Source: Kocuria carniphila (GTDB taxonomy: Bacteria; Actinomycetota; Actinomycetes; Actinomycetales; Micrococcaceae). Taken from it: a stretch of DNA of 64,000 bases. Where the stretch lies: positions 46,028 to 110,027 of the forward strand of contig NZ_NOIT01000014.1 of assembly GCF_004136555.1 (NCBI RefSeq). Direction: 5' to 3'. Made by a program: the position numbers and the translations under genes. This document shows, one piece after another, positions 25,907 through 35,760 of this stretch (positions within the stretch are counted from its first letter, which is position 1; every line of letters starts with the position of its first letter). The notes below the pieces were generated by a model, which searched no databases, was not told the origin of the DNA, and was given only the letters and a program-made list of their open reading frames with translations.

Positions 25907-26371
25907 TTGAGCACCGAACGTCATCAACCGTCCGACACCGCAGATACCTCCGGCTTGCCCACGCGACGCCGCGTGATGGGTGCTGCGGGACTCGCTTCAG
26001 TTGCCGCGGTCGGACTGAGCGCTTGCGGTGGCTCCGATCAGGAATCCAGCGACCCGGCCACGCCCCAGGCACCCACTAGCCCCGTGGACGTAGCTGCGAC
26101 CTCGGACGTTCCGGTGGGCCAGGGCCTGAAGGTTGAAAAAGACGGCCTGCAGGCCGTTGTGGGCCAGCCCACCGAGGGCACCTTCAAGGCCTTCTCCCCC
26201 GTGTGCCCCCATGAGGGTTGCGTGGTGAATCCCGCCAACAAGAGTTACGTGTGCCCGTGCCACAGCTCCACGTTCGACATGGCCACCGGTGATGTGCAGG
26301 GCGGTCCCGCGACCAGTGGACTCGTCGAATACCCGGTCACGGTTCAGGGCGACCGCATCATCGTGGGGTGA
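25907..26371 (+). CDS. Rieske [2Fe-2S] lipoprotein, Tat-exported
   Basis: 154 residues. A twin-arginine signal (RRRVM at 20-24) leads to a lipobox LSAC with Cys40, so it is predicted to be exported folded and lipid-anchored on the outer face of the membrane. The Rieske cluster ligands are CPHEGC and CPCHSSTF (Cys-x-His and Cys-x-x-His). The start is TTG at 25907-25909, supported by GAGAGG 6 nt upstream. It is not near cytochrome bc or oxygenase genes, so its electron partner is unknown. An intrinsic hairpin follows before convergent dxs. Confidence 0.9.
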   Translation: MSTERHQPSDTADTSGLPTRRRVMGAAGLASVAAVGLSACGGSDQESSDPATPQAPTSPVDVAATSDVPVGQGLKVEKDGLQAVVGQPTEGTFKAFSPVCPHEGCVVNPANKSYVCPCHSSTFDMATGDVQGGPATSGLVEYPVTVQGDRIIVG

Positions 26372-26382
26372 CCGGTTCCAAC

Positions 26383-26407
26383 GGCCCGGGCTTGACGCCC
26401 GCGGGCC
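26383..26407. terminator. GC-rich hairpin between Rieske gene and dxs
   Basis: A 9-bp stem with a 2-nt bulge (26383-26391 and 26397-26407) lies between convergent genes. There is no T tract. Confidence 0.4.
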
Positions 26408-26428
26408 GGAAGGCCCAGGCCCGCCTGC

Positions 26429-28441
26429 TTACGCGCCGTCCACCCGCCGCATCTGGCTGGTCTGGGTGGCGCGTACTTTTTCCTCGTCGGCGGGTCGAGC
26501 ATAGGGAACCCGGGTGCCGAGCACGGAGGACAGTGTGTTCTGGGCGATGCGCTGCGCGGTGAGTCCGGTCCGCTCCAGGATCTGTTCACGGCTCGCGTGG
26601 GCCAGGAACTCGGTGGGCAGGCCCACCTCGTTGAGAGCGGTATCCACTCCGGCGGACCGCATTTCCTGACGGATGAGTGAGCCGATACCACCGGCCCGCA
26701 CACCGTCCTCGATGACCACGACGATGCGGTGCTGCGCCGCAAGCTCGACCACGGATTTGGCCACCGGAAGCACCCACCGCGGGTCCACGACCGTGGAGGA
26801 CACACCGTGGGCAGCCAGTCGCTCGGACACCTCCTGGCTGATGTCGCACATGGCACCCACGCTTACGATCAGCACGTCCCGGCGATCGGTGCCGGGCTCG
26901 GTCGGGTCGCCATTGCGCACCAGCACGTCCACGCCGTCCGGTAAGCGCTCCAACGCCGGCGACGGCGCTCCCACCGTTCCCTTGGGATAGCGCACCACGG
27001 TGGGTGCGTCCTCGACGGCCACGGCTTCGCGCAGTTCCTCCACCATGGTGGCCTCGTCGCGGGGCGCGGCCAAGTGCAGTCCGGGAATGATCTGCAACAG
27101 CGCGAGGTCCCACATGCCGTGGTGGCTGGGCCCGTCCGGACCGGTGACGCCGGCGCGGTCCAGCACCACGGTCACACCGGCCTTGTGCAACGCCACGTCC
27201 ATGAGCAGTTGGTCAAAACCACGGTTCAGGAAGGTGGCGTAGAGCCCCACCACGGGATGCAGTCCGCCGAAGGCCATTCCCGCGGCCATGGTCAGGGCAT
27301 GTTGCTCGGCAATTCCGACGTCCACCACGCGATCCGGGTGGGCCAACTGCATCTTCTGCAGTCCCATCGGAATGAGCATGGCGCCCGTAATACCCACGAT
27401 GTCTTCGCGTTCGTCCGCGATGGCCGCAATCTCGTCACGGAACACGTGGGTCCAGGTCCGGGAGGACGACGTCGCGGTCGGTTTGCCCGTGGACGGATCA
27501 ATGACCGGCACGGAGTGAAACTGGTCGTTCTCGTCGAGTCGGGCGGGCAGGTACCCGTGGCCCTTCTCGGTGATCGCGTGCACGATGACCGGGCCACCGA
27601 AGTTCTTGGCGTTACTCAGCGCCTGTTCCATGGCGTCCAGATCGTGGCCGTCGATCGGGCCCACGTACTTCATGCCGAGGTCCTCGAAGATCCCCTGCTG
27701 GACCACCACGTCCTTGATGCCCTGCTTCATCCCGTGCAGACCCCGGTACACGGCCGATCCCAAGTGACCGGATTCCTGGAGCAAACCCTTGACCTTGTCC
27801 ATGGTCTGCTCGTAGCGGCGGTCGGTACGCACGGCGTCCACGCCCTGCTGCACGCTCGCCTGAAGTTCCTGCAGCCGGTTGGCGAAACCACCCACGGTGG
27901 GCGCGTAGGAACGGCCGTTGTCGTTGACGACGATCACGACCTTGCGGTTCTTGTCCGAGGCAATGTTGTTGACGGCTTCCCAGGCCATACCGCCGGTCAG
28001 GGCGCCGTCGCCGATCACGGCCACGGTGTGGCGATCGTGCTGGCCGGTCATCTGGTAACCGCGCGAGATACCGTCCGCCCATGACATGGACGACGACGCG
28101 TGTGAGGACTCCACGATGTCGTGTTCGGATTCGCCGCGGTCCGGGTAGCCTGCCAGGCCGCCCTGTTGGCGCAGCGTAGAGAAGTCTTGGCGCCCCGTCA
28201 CGAGCTTGTGAACGTAGGACTGGTGACCGGTGTCGAACACGATGGAGTCACGCGGTGAATCGAAGACCCGATGCAGGGCAAGTGTCAGTTCGACCACACC
28301 CAGGTTGGGTCCCAGATGACCACCGGTCGCGGCCACGTGCGTGATCAGGAACGAGCGAATGTCCGCAGCCAGTTGCTCGAGAGCCGCGGCGTCCAGTCCT
28401 TTGAGGTCTGCCGGGCTCTTGATGGTCTCCAGAAGCGTCAT
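26429..28441 (-). CDS. dxs: 1-deoxy-D-xylulose-5-phosphate synthase
   Basis: 670-residue thiamine diphosphate enzyme joining pyruvate and glyceraldehyde-3-phosphate, first step of the MEP isoprenoid pathway. The ThDP motif is [16 protein letters not shown] at about 150, with [11 protein letters not shown] and [10 protein letters not shown] upstream; the transketolase-like central part has [13 protein letters not shown] and the conserved [17 protein letters not shown], and the C-terminal transketolase domain follows. GGAGAG precedes the ATG by 8 nt. The same dxs/RNase D/DUF3000 neighbourhood exists in mycobacteria (recalled). It feeds menaquinone and undecaprenyl synthesis, linking it functionally with menG and uppP in this window. 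Confidence 0.96.
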   Translation of the reverse strand: MTLLETIKSPADLKGLDAAALEQLAADIRSFLITHVAATGGHLGPNLGVVELTLALHRVFDSPRDSIVFDTGHQSYVHKLVTGRQDFSTLRQQGGLAGYPDRGESEHDIVESSHASSSMSWADGISRGYQMTGQHDRHTVAVIGDGALTGGMAWEAVNNIASDKNRKVVIVVNDNGRSYAPTVGGFANRLQELQASVQQGVDAVRTDRRYEQTMDKVKGLLQESGHLGSAVYRGLHGMKQGIKDVVVQQGIFEDLGMKYVGPIDGHDLDAMEQALSNAKNFGGPVIVHAITEKGHGYLPARLDENDQFHSVPVIDPSTGKPTATSSSRTWTHVFRDEIAAIADEREDIVGITGAMLIPMGLQKMQLAHPDRVVDVGIAEQHALTMAAGMAFGGLHPVVGLYATFLNRGFDQLLMDVALHKAGVTVVLDRAGVTGPDGPSHHGMWDLALLQIIPGLHLAAPRDEATMVEELREAVAVEDAPTVVRYPKGTVGAPSPALERLPDGVDVLVRNGDPTEPGTDRRDVLIVSVGAMCDISQEVSERLAAHGVSSTVVDPRWVLPVAKSVVELAAQHRIVVVIEDGVRAGGIGSLIRQEMRSAGVDTALNEVGLPTEFLAHASREQILERTGLTAQRIAQNTLSSVLGTRVPYARPADEEKVRATQTSQMRRVDGA

Positions 28442-28575
28442 TGCGTGCTCTCCGTGCCTTGAAAATTCGGGATCGGTCAGTGCGGTGTCGGTCGACAGCA
28501 GACTGTCGGTCTGCCCCGACGTACCGTTCGATCTTACTCGTCATCACCGACAGCACTGCACAGGCACCTGATGAA

Positions 28576-28619
28576 ACAACCCGGCCGACGATCCTCGAGA
28601 GGACCGTCGGCCGGGTTGT
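28576..28619. terminator. Long hairpin terminator downstream of acnA
   Basis: A 21-bp stem with one mismatch (28576-28596 and 28599-28619) lies immediately downstream of the acnA stop and upstream of the dxs promoter region on the minus strand. Confidence 0.8.
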
Positions 28620-28634
28620 CAGGCCGCGAATGCC

Positions 28635-31442
28635 TTACTTGGCAATCTGACGCAGCACGTACTGCAGGATGCCACCGTTGCGGTAGTAATCGGCTTCACC
28701 CGGGGTGTCGATGCGCAGATCGGCGTCGAACTCCACGATGGAACCGTCTTCCTTGGTGGCGGTGACCTTCAGGGTCTTGGGGGTCTCGCCCTCGTTCAGA
28801 GCGGTCACACCCTCGATGTCGAAAGTCTCGGTGCCGTCCAGGCCCAACGAGTCAGCGGACTCGCCCTGGGGGAACTGCAGCGGCAGCACACCCATACCGA
28901 TCAGGTTGGAACGGTGAATACGCTCGTAGGACTCGGTGATGACCGCGCGCACGCCCAACAGCGAGGTGCCCTTGGCGGCCCAGTCACGCGAGGAGCCGGA
29001 ACCGTATTCCTTACCGCCCAGCACGACCAGCGGAACGCCGGCTTCCTGGTAGTTCACGGAAGCGTCGTACACCGTGGACTGCGGGCCGTCTGCCTGCGTG
29101 AAGTCGCGGGTGAAGCCACCCTCCACGCCGTCCAGCAACTGGTTCTTGATGCGGATGTTCGCGAACGTGCCGCGGATCATCACCTCGTGGTTACCACGAC
29201 GGGAACCGTACGAGTTGAAGTCCTTGCGCTCCACACCGTTCTCGATCAGGTACTTACCGGCCGGGGTGTCCGACTTGAAGGAACCTGCCGGGGAGATGTG
29301 GTCGGTGGTGACCGAGTCGCCCAGCTTCAGGAGCACGCGAGCGCCCTTGATGTCCTCGACCGGGGTTGTCTCCATGGACATGCCGTCGAAGTACGGTGGC
29401 TTGCGCACGTAGGTGGAGTTGGGATCCCACTCGAACACGTCGCCGGTCGGGGTCTCAAGGTTCTGCCACCGCTCGTCACCGTCGAAGATGGTGCCGTATT
29501 CGGTGGTGAACATCTCGGTGTCGATCGAACGATCGATGATCTCCTGGACCTCGGTCGGGTTCGGCCAGATGTCCTTGAGGTAGATGTCGTTACCTTCGGA
29601 GTCCTGACCCAGGGCTTCGTTCTCGAAGTCGAAGTCCATGGTGCCGGCCAGGGCGTACGCGATGACCAGCGGCGGGGAGGCCAGGTAGTTCATCTTGACG
29701 TCCGGGTTGATGCGACCCTCGAAGTTACGGTTACCCGACAGCACCGAGGTGACCGCGAGATCGTTGTCCTGGATGGTCTGGGAGATCTCGGGCTCCAGCG
29801 GACCGGAGTTACCGATGCAGGTGGTGCAGCCGTAACCCACGATGTAGAAGCCGAGCTCCTGCAGATCCGGGACCAGGCCGGACTTCTCGTAGTAATCGGT
29901 GACGACCTTGGAACCCGGAGCAATGGAGGTCTTGACCCACGGCTTGGCCTTGAGACCCTTGGCCACGGCGTTGCGTGCCAGCACGGCAGCAGCCATCATG
30001 ACCGACGGGTTGGAGGTGTTGGTGCACGAGGTGATCGAGGCGATCGAGACTGCACCGTGGTCCAACTCGAACTCGCGGCCGTCCTCCATGTTGACCTTGA
30101 TCGGGTTGGACGCTCGGCCTTCGACATCCTGTACGTCGTGGTCGCGGGGGCGCTCGGAAGCGTCCTGCTCCTCGGTGGCGTCGTGGGACGGGGAGTCCGA
30201 AGCGGGGAACGAGGTGCCGTTCTCGCTGCGGTCCTTGACGATTTCCTGGCCCTCAACGTAGTTGACCAGATCGTCACGGAACTGCGGCTTGGAACGAGTG
30301 AGCTCGATGCGGTCCTGCGGGCGCTTGGGGCCGGCGATCGAGGGAACCACGGTGGACAGGTCCAGCTCGAGGTACTCGGAGAATGCGATCTCCTCCGAGG
30401 GGTCGTGCCACATGCCCTGTTCCTTGGTGTACGCCTCGACCAGAGCGACCTGCTCCTCGGAGCGGCCGGTCAGGCGCAGGTAGTCCATGGTGACCTCGTC
30501 GATCGGGAAGATCGCGGCGGTCGAACCGAACTCGGGCGACATGTTGCCGATGGTGGCGCGATTGGCCAGGGGCACAGCTGCCACGCCCTCGCCGTAGAAC
30601 TCCACGAACTTGCCCACCACACCGTGCTCACGCAGCATCTCGGTGATGGTCAACACCACGTCGGTCGCGGTAGCGCCGGAGGGGATCTCGCCGGTGAGCT
30701 TGAAGCCCACCACGCGCGGGATCAGCATGGAGATGGGCTGGCCCAGCATTGCGGCCTCTGCCTCGATACCGCCAACGCCCCAACCCAACACGCCGATGCC
30801 GTTTTCCATGGTGGTGTGGGAGTCGGTACCCACGCAGGTGTCCGGGTAGGCACGAACGGTGCCATCGACCTCGCGGGTCATGACCACGCGGGCGAGGTTC
30901 TCGATGTTGACCTGGTGCACGATACCCATGCCAGGGGGAACGACCTTGAAGTCGTCAAATGCGGTCTGGCCCCAGCGCAGGAACTGGTACCGCTCACCGT
31001 TGCGCTGGTACTCGATGTCCATATTGCGCTCAATGGCGTCCGTGGAACCGAAGGCATCGATCTGCACGGAGTGGTCAATGACCAGCTCGGCAGGAGCCAG
31101 GGGGTTCACGCGGGATGCATCGCCGCCGAGTTCCGCAACGGCCTCGCGCATCGTGGCAAGGTCCACGATGCAGGGAACGCCGGTGAAGTCCTGCATGATG
31201 ACACGGGCAGGGGTGAACTGAATCTCCGTGTTGGGCTGGGCCTCGGGATCCCAGTTGGCCAGGGCTTCGATGTGCTTCTCGGTCACGTTGGCACCGTCTT
31301 CGGTGCGCAGCAGGTTCTCGAGCAGAACTTTCAAGCTGTAAGGGAGTTTCTTGGCCCCCTCAAGTGCATTGAGTCGGAAAATTTCATAGTCGGTGCCGCC
31401 GACGTTGAGTACGCCTTTGGCTCCAAAGCTGTCCACAGTCAT
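28635..31442 (-). CDS. acnA: Aconitate hydratase A (citrate cycle)
   Basis: 935-residue [4Fe-4S] enzyme isomerising citrate to isocitrate. Cluster Cys residues are in [12 protein letters not shown] and [17 protein letters not shown]; the [20 protein letters not shown] and [14 protein letters not shown] segments, and the C-terminal swivelling domain with [16 protein letters not shown], are all intact. An acidic insert of about 45 residues (around [21 protein letters not shown]) precedes the first cluster Cys, as in other actinobacterial aconitases. ATG 31440-31442 has GAGGAG 8 nt upstream. It is monocistronic between a promoter near 31540 and the hairpin at 28576. Confidence 0.96.
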   Translation of the reverse strand: MTVDSFGAKGVLNVGGTDYEIFRLNALEGAKKLPYSLKVLLENLLRTEDGANVTEKHIEALANWDPEAQPNTEIQFTPARVIMQDFTGVPCIVDLATMREAVAELGGDASRVNPLAPAELVIDHSVQIDAFGSTDAIERNMDIEYQRNGERYQFLRWGQTAFDDFKVVPPGMGIVHQVNIENLARVVMTREVDGTVRAYPDTCVGTDSHTTMENGIGVLGWGVGGIEAEAAMLGQPISMLIPRVVGFKLTGEIPSGATATDVVLTITEMLREHGVVGKFVEFYGEGVAAVPLANRATIGNMSPEFGSTAAIFPIDEVTMDYLRLTGRSEEQVALVEAYTKEQGMWHDPSEEIAFSEYLELDLSTVVPSIAGPKRPQDRIELTRSKPQFRDDLVNYVEGQEIVKDRSENGTSFPASDSPSHDATEEQDASERPRDHDVQDVEGRASNPIKVNMEDGREFELDHGAVSIASITSCTNTSNPSVMMAAAVLARNAVAKGLKAKPWVKTSIAPGSKVVTDYYEKSGLVPDLQELGFYIVGYGCTTCIGNSGPLEPEISQTIQDNDLAVTSVLSGNRNFEGRINPDVKMNYLASPPLVIAYALAGTMDFDFENEALGQDSEGNDIYLKDIWPNPTEVQEIIDRSIDTEMFTTEYGTIFDGDERWQNLETPTGDVFEWDPNSTYVRKPPYFDGMSMETTPVEDIKGARVLLKLGDSVTTDHISPAGSFKSDTPAGKYLIENGVERKDFNSYGSRRGNHEVMIRGTFANIRIKNQLLDGVEGGFTRDFTQADGPQSTVYDASVNYQEAGVPLVVLGGKEYGSGSSRDWAAKGTSLLGVRAVITESYERIHRSNLIGMGVLPLQFPQGESADSLGLDGTETFDIEGVTALNEGETPKTLKVTATKEDGSIVEFDADLRIDTPGEADYYRNGGILQYVLRQIAK

Positions 31443-31535
31443 GGTGTGGAACTCCTCTCGCCACCGTTTGAATGCGTTCGCAGCTGTCAACGGAGCGCGA
31501 GAAGCACCCCGGGCGCGCACGAACGGTCACCCCAC

Positions 31536-31541
31536 AGTGTA
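31536..31541 (-). promoter_or_regulatory. Candidate acnA -10 box
   Basis: TACACT read on the minus strand, about 94 nt before the acnA start. The -35 region (CGGTCA at 17 nt) is weak. No known AcnR or iron-regulator site was recognised. Confidence 0.35.
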
Positions 31542-31581
31542 GCCTGTGCCACTTCCCCTGACCGGGAGATTCGGCTCGGGA

Positions 31582-32997
31582 TCATTCATTGCGCCGCAGC
31601 ACCGCCACGGCCTCAACGTGATGGGTGTTGGGATACAGATCGAAGGCCCTGATGTTGACCACTTTCCACCCGCGCCGGGACAACCGACCGAGGTCGCGAC
31701 CGAGCGCCGCGGGATCACACGCGACGTACACGATCGTGCGGGGTTCGACGGCGTCGATGGCCGCGAGCACTTCCTTGGCCGCACCCGAGCGCGGTGGGTC
31801 CAGGATCACGATGTCCGGCTGAGGGGCGCGCACCGCGGGACGTTTGTGGCCCCGGGAGGCCCCGTGGCGGCGTCGTGCGGGGTTGCGGCCCGTGAGAATC
31901 CGAGCCACATCGCCGCGGGTGACCCGCACATGATCCAGCTCCGAGAGGTTCACGCGGGCATCCGCGGAGGTGACCGGGGAGCCTTCCACCGCGAAGACCT
32001 GACCGTCCGGACCCACCAAGGGCGCCGCAGCGGCGGTGAACAGGCCAGCGCCGCTGTAGAGATCCCACACCGTGTCCCCGGGCCCCATCTGCGCGGCCGC
32101 GAGCACCGCATCGACCAGCGTGCTCGGGGCGCTGCGGTGGATCTGCCAGAACCCGGTGGGACTCACTCGCCACGTCAGCGATTCACCGGCGGGCATGTCG
32201 AGGGTTTCGCGGACAACCGGTTCACCGACCCAGGTCTGGATCTCCCGATCTTCCGGGGACTGCGCGGTCACCGAGACCTCGTGCTCACTCCCCCACGCGG
32301 CCAGGTGACGGCGCAGTTCGGCCAGTGCGTCGGGGTCCTGACGCGCGCGCAGACTCACGTGCAGCAACGGACGGCTTCCGTTGGCCGGCGCGGCGACATC
32401 CAACCGCGACGCGCCGGGTACGGACAGTTCCCACGGGGCCAGTGACTGAATGACCGGCGTGGCCAGTGGCATGTCGGTGATCGGAATCAGTTCGTTGGAA
32501 CGGTGCGGGTACATGCCCGCGGTCCCGTCCTCGGCAACGTCCAGGTGCAGGCGGGTGCGCCAGCCGGTGCCATCCGAGGTTTCGTCCTCGACCGCGGCGA
32601 CCTGTCCCCGCCAGTCGATTCCGGCAAGGTGATCAAGCTGCTCGGCGACCACGGAGCGCTTGAGTTCGCGCTGGGCCTCCAGGGTGAGGTGCCCGAATTC
32701 GGCCCCGCCCACGGGCAATCGCTCCTCCCGCGCCGCCGACACCGCGTCCGCCGCTGCCCACGGGTGCTCTCCCCGCCGGCCTTCGGAGGCCTCGAGAACC
32801 TCGACCACGTCACCGCGCCAGAACTTGGCGTCCTCACCTCGATCCGTGAGGCGGACCCGCACCAGCTCCCCCGGGGCACCGTGGCGAACGAACACCACGC
32901 GCCCCTCCGGCGAACGCGACACCATGTGCCCTCCGTGGGCTACCCCGGTGAGCCGGAGCGTCAACTGGTCGGCGGTGTCGGGTTGGTCTTCGGTCAT
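31582..32997 (-). CDS. TrmA/RlmCD-type class I SAM-dependent RNA methyltransferase
   Basis: 471-residue m5U methyltransferase-family protein. An N-terminal TRAM-like beta barrel (about 10-60, LTGVAHGGHMVSRSPEGRVVFVRHGAPGELV) binds RNA; the SAM motif is VWDLYSGAGLF; the C-terminal catalytic Cys is in IVYVACDPAALGRDL and motif IV is VILDPPRSGA. It likely makes m5U in 23S rRNA or tRNA; which one cannot be told. The central iron-sulfur Cys residues of RlmD are absent. Its ATG overlaps the stop of the potassium permease gene (ATGA), giving a translationally coupled pair as in the Rv2690c-Rv2689c order. Confidence 0.88.
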   Translation of the reverse strand: MTEDQPDTADQLTLRLTGVAHGGHMVSRSPEGRVVFVRHGAPGELVRVRLTDRGEDAKFWRGDVVEVLEASEGRRGEHPWAAADAVSAAREERLPVGGAEFGHLTLEAQRELKRSVVAEQLDHLAGIDWRGQVAAVEDETSDGTGWRTRLHLDVAEDGTAGMYPHRSNELIPITDMPLATPVIQSLAPWELSVPGASRLDVAAPANGSRPLLHVSLRARQDPDALAELRRHLAAWGSEHEVSVTAQSPEDREIQTWVGEPVVRETLDMPAGESLTWRVSPTGFWQIHRSAPSTLVDAVLAAAQMGPGDTVWDLYSGAGLFTAAAAPLVGPDGQVFAVEGSPVTSADARVNLSELDHVRVTRGDVARILTGRNPARRRHGASRGHKRPAVRAPQPDIVILDPPRSGAAKEVLAAIDAVEPRTIVYVACDPAALGRDLGRLSRRGWKVVNIRAFDLYPNTHHVEAVAVLRRNE

Positions 32998-34967
32998 CCT
33001 TGATTCTCCGTGAGTCGTAGTTCGCGCACCGATTCCAGGTGCCAGGGAACGGAGGCGATCATGACGCCTCGTTCGAAATGTAGTCGTGTCTTGAGCGGTC
33101 GGATGGCTTGGTTGTGCAGGAACCGTTCCCAACCGCGTCCCACAACATATTCGGGCAGGTAGACGATCACCAAGTCACGCGGTGATTTCTTGCGGATGCT
33201 GCGCACGTGGGAGATCACGGGGCCGATGCTGTCACGGTACGGGGACGCGAGGACCGTGATGGGGACCGGGAATTCCAGCCGCTGCCATTGCCGCAGGACA
33301 TCTTCGGTGCGGGCGCGGTCGGTGTCCACGACCACGGCCTCCAGCGTGGACGGCCGGGAGGCCCGGGCGTAGGTCAGGGCGCGCACCACGGGCTTGCGGA
33401 CCGATGTCACCACGATCAGCGCGTGCACGCGGGAGGGCAACGCGCGGACCGGTGATTCCGGATCGACCTCGAGTTCTCGGTCCACTTCCGAGTAGTGGTG
33501 GCCGATGGCCCGCATCCACAGCGTGAGCAGCGCAATGGCAACGATCGTCAACCAGGCTCCCTGCGAAAGTTTGGTTCCCAGCACCACCACGAATACGGCC
33601 GCGCAGAAGATCAGGGCCACCACGGCGACTCCCTGCCGCACGGTCAACTGCCGGGTCGTGGCTTTCGAGGTGCGAGTGCGCCGCACACGCGCCCAGTGCC
33701 GCACCATGCCGGCCTGGGTCAGGGTGAACGCGAAAAATGCGCCCACCACGTACAACTGGATCAGGCTGTTGACGTTCGCGTCGAAGATCACCGTGAACAG
33801 TGCCGCGACGATCGAGAGCAGCACAATGCCGTTCGTGAAGGCGAAGCGGTCTCCGCGTGACTGCAGTTGTCGCGGGAGCAGGGCCGCGCTGGCCAGTCGC
33901 GAGGCCAGCGTGGGGAAGCCGGAGAATGCGGTGTTGGCGGCCATGAACAGCACACCCACGGTGACGGCCACCAGCACGAAGAACCACACGGAGTCCTCAC
34001 CCGCAATGGTCTGGGCGAGCTGACCGAGGATCGGCACCTGAAAGAACTCTTCGCCGGGACGCTGACCGTTGATCAGCAGTTGCTCGTCCGCGTTCATGAC
34101 CACGACCGCGCGGGTTTCCCGCGTGAGATACAGCACGCCCAGCAGCAACACGGTGGACAATGCGCCCAGATAGGCCAGCGTGCGAGCGGCATTGAGGGCC
34201 TTGGGTTTGCGGAAATAGGGCACCGAATTGGTGATGGTTTCCACACCGGTCACGGCCACCGCGCCCGAGGAGAACGCTCGCAGCACCAGCACCGCACCGG
34301 CCAGTCCCACCAGGCCCGCCTCCATTCCCGCGGCGGGCAGAACCTCGTAGTCCGCCGACGGCGCTCGGTCCAAAGTTCCGGTTACGTTCTGTACCAGCCC
34401 GGCAACGATGAGTAGGAGCACCACTCCCACGAACGCGTACGTGGGCACGGTGGATGCCCGTCCCATGAACTGGAGTCCGCGCAGATTGAGGAGTCCGACG
34501 ATTGCAATACCCGCCAGGGCCACCCACACCTGATGACCCACGAACCACGGCACCGCGGAGGCGACGTACTGCGCCGCCGCTGACATCGACACCGCCACGA
34601 CCAGCGTGTAATCCACCAGCAGGGCCGCGCCCACCATGGCACCGGAGGGCCGGCCCAGGTTCTTGGAGGCGATTTCGAAGTCCGCACCGCCGGACGGATA
34701 GGCTCGCACGTTCTGTCGGTAGGCGGTAATCAGAACGATCAGCACCACCAGCACCACGATTCCCACCCAGGGTGAAATGGCGATGGCCGCGGTGCCCGCG
34801 AGGGCCAGGGTCAGCACGATTTCGTCCGGTGCGTAGGCCACCGATGACAAGGCGTCGGAGGCGAAGACCGGAAGTGCCGCACGGTTGCGGAGCAGGGTTC
34901 CGCCGGCGCGCTCGTTGTGAAGTGGTTTACCTACGAGTACGCGGCGGGCAAGTTGGGACAGGTGCAC
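32994..34967 (-). CDS. KimA-like APC-superfamily potassium transporter
   Basis: 657 residues, about twelve membrane segments, and a cytoplasmic C-terminal domain of about 170 residues. Start-region motif GKPLHNERAGGTLLRNRAALPVFASDALSSVAY and the following SYRQ-type ITAYRQNVRAYPSGGADF, plus GVETITNSVPYFRKP, closely resemble Bacillus subtilis KimA, a high-affinity proton-coupled potassium importer inhibited by c-di-AMP (family knowledge). The placement divergent from two TrkA-type genes supports a potassium role. The 64-bp gap to ceoB is too short for a ydaO-type riboswitch. The ATG start is preceded by no strong ribosome site. Its stop overlaps the methyltransferase start. Confidence 0.85.
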   Translation of the reverse strand: MHLSQLARRVLVGKPLHNERAGGTLLRNRAALPVFASDALSSVAYAPDEIVLTLALAGTAAIAISPWVGIVVLVVLIVLITAYRQNVRAYPSGGADFEIASKNLGRPSGAMVGAALLVDYTLVVAVSMSAAAQYVASAVPWFVGHQVWVALAGIAIVGLLNLRGLQFMGRASTVPTYAFVGVVLLLIVAGLVQNVTGTLDRAPSADYEVLPAAGMEAGLVGLAGAVLVLRAFSSGAVAVTGVETITNSVPYFRKPKALNAARTLAYLGALSTVLLLGVLYLTRETRAVVVMNADEQLLINGQRPGEEFFQVPILGQLAQTIAGEDSVWFFVLVAVTVGVLFMAANTAFSGFPTLASRLASAALLPRQLQSRGDRFAFTNGIVLLSIVAALFTVIFDANVNSLIQLYVVGAFFAFTLTQAGMVRHWARVRRTRTSKATTRQLTVRQGVAVVALIFCAAVFVVVLGTKLSQGAWLTIVAIALLTLWMRAIGHHYSEVDRELEVDPESPVRALPSRVHALIVVTSVRKPVVRALTYARASRPSTLEAVVVDTDRARTEDVLRQWQRLEFPVPITVLASPYRDSIGPVISHVRSIRKKSPRDLVIVYLPEYVVGRGWERFLHNQAIRPLKTRLHFERGVMIASVPWHLESVRELRLTENQG

Positions 34968-34997
34968 GATTCAACACGCTAGTACCTCGCGGGGGTC

Positions 34998-35031
34998 TTG
35001 TCCCGAAGCCCGGAGAATTATGCTGTGCGAC
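34998..35031 (+). promoter_or_regulatory. Candidate leaderless promoter of ceoB
   Basis: TTGTCC at 34998-35003 and TATGCT at 35019-35024 (15-nt spacer), then 7 nt to the ATG at 35032. No ribosome site is present, so a leaderless start is likely. Confidence 0.5.
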
Positions 35032-35760
35032 ATGGCGCATTTTGTGATCATGGGTGTCGGCCGCGTGGGGATCTCCATTGCGCACGCCCTTGAGGATTCC
35101 GGCCACACAGTGGCGGTCATTGATCAGGACGATCGGGCCTTTCGAAAGCTCCGGCCGTCCTTCGGTGGCAAAAAGGTCACCGGCCACGGTTTCGACCGTG
35201 ATGTTTTGCGCCGGGCGGGCATCGAGGACGCCTACGCGTTCGCGGCGGTGTCCAGCGGTGACAACTCGAACATCATTGCCGCCCGGGTGGCCCGTGAGAC
35301 GTTCAAGGTCAAGCACGTCGTGGCTCGCATCTACGACCCCAGCCGCGCGGAGTTCTACCAGCGCATGGGGATTCCCACGGTGGCGTCCGTGCGGTGGAGT
35401 TCGGATCAAGTGTTGCGGCGCATCCTGCCGGAGCACGCGATCACGGGTGACTTCCGAGAGGCGTCGGGGCGGTTGCAGCTGGGAGAGTTGCCGCTGCACG
35501 AGTCGTGGTCCGGTCTGCACCTGGACCGCATTGAAGAAGCGGCCGGGGTGCGGGTGGCCTTTGTGACACGGTTCGGGGAGGGCATTCTTCCGGCGTCGGA
35601 TTCCAGCTACCAGCAGGGAGATATCGTGCACGCCATGATGCGCGTGGAAGACGTCGAGAACGTGGCCAGAGTCCTGTCCCGCCCGCCCTCGGACGAGGTC
35701 ATGGAAGCAGTGGCCCTGGCCGCCACCGAAGAACGCGGGCACGGACGGGAGCGGTCATGA
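35032..35760 (+). CDS. ceoB: TrkA-family potassium channel/transporter regulatory protein CeoB
   Basis: 242-residue cytoplasmic gating protein. The N-terminal TrkA-N (RCK) Rossmann domain has GVGRVGISIAHALEDSGHTVAVID with the GxGxxG dinucleotide motif, and the C-terminal TrkA-C domain (about 145-220) has FREASGRLQLGELPL. It binds NAD(H)/ATP in its family. The ATG 35032 start gives the usual MAHFVIMG lead; the upstream ATG at 35020 is in frame. Its stop overlaps ceoC (ATGA), so the two are translated together. The name follows the M. tuberculosis pair Rv2691/Rv2692. Confidence 0.9.
   Translation: MAHFVIMGVGRVGISIAHALEDSGHTVAVIDQDDRAFRKLRPSFGGKKVTGHGFDRDVLRRAGIEDAYAFAAVSSGDNSNIIAARVARETFKVKHVVARIYDPSRAEFYQRMGIPTVASVRWSSDQVLRRILPEHAITGDFREASGRLQLGELPLHESWSGLHLDRIEEAAGVRVAFVTRFGEGILPASDSSYQQGDIVHAMMRVEDVENVARVLSRPPSDEVMEAVALAATEERGHGRERS

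Noticed and set aside
28914..31652. 912-codon plus-strand ORF antisense to acnA
   Set aside because: It is a shadow of acnA caused by high third-position GC; its translation has no domain pattern.
34968..35031. c-di-AMP (ydaO) riboswitch before the KimA gene
   Set aside because: The gap is only 64 bp, too short for this riboswitch.
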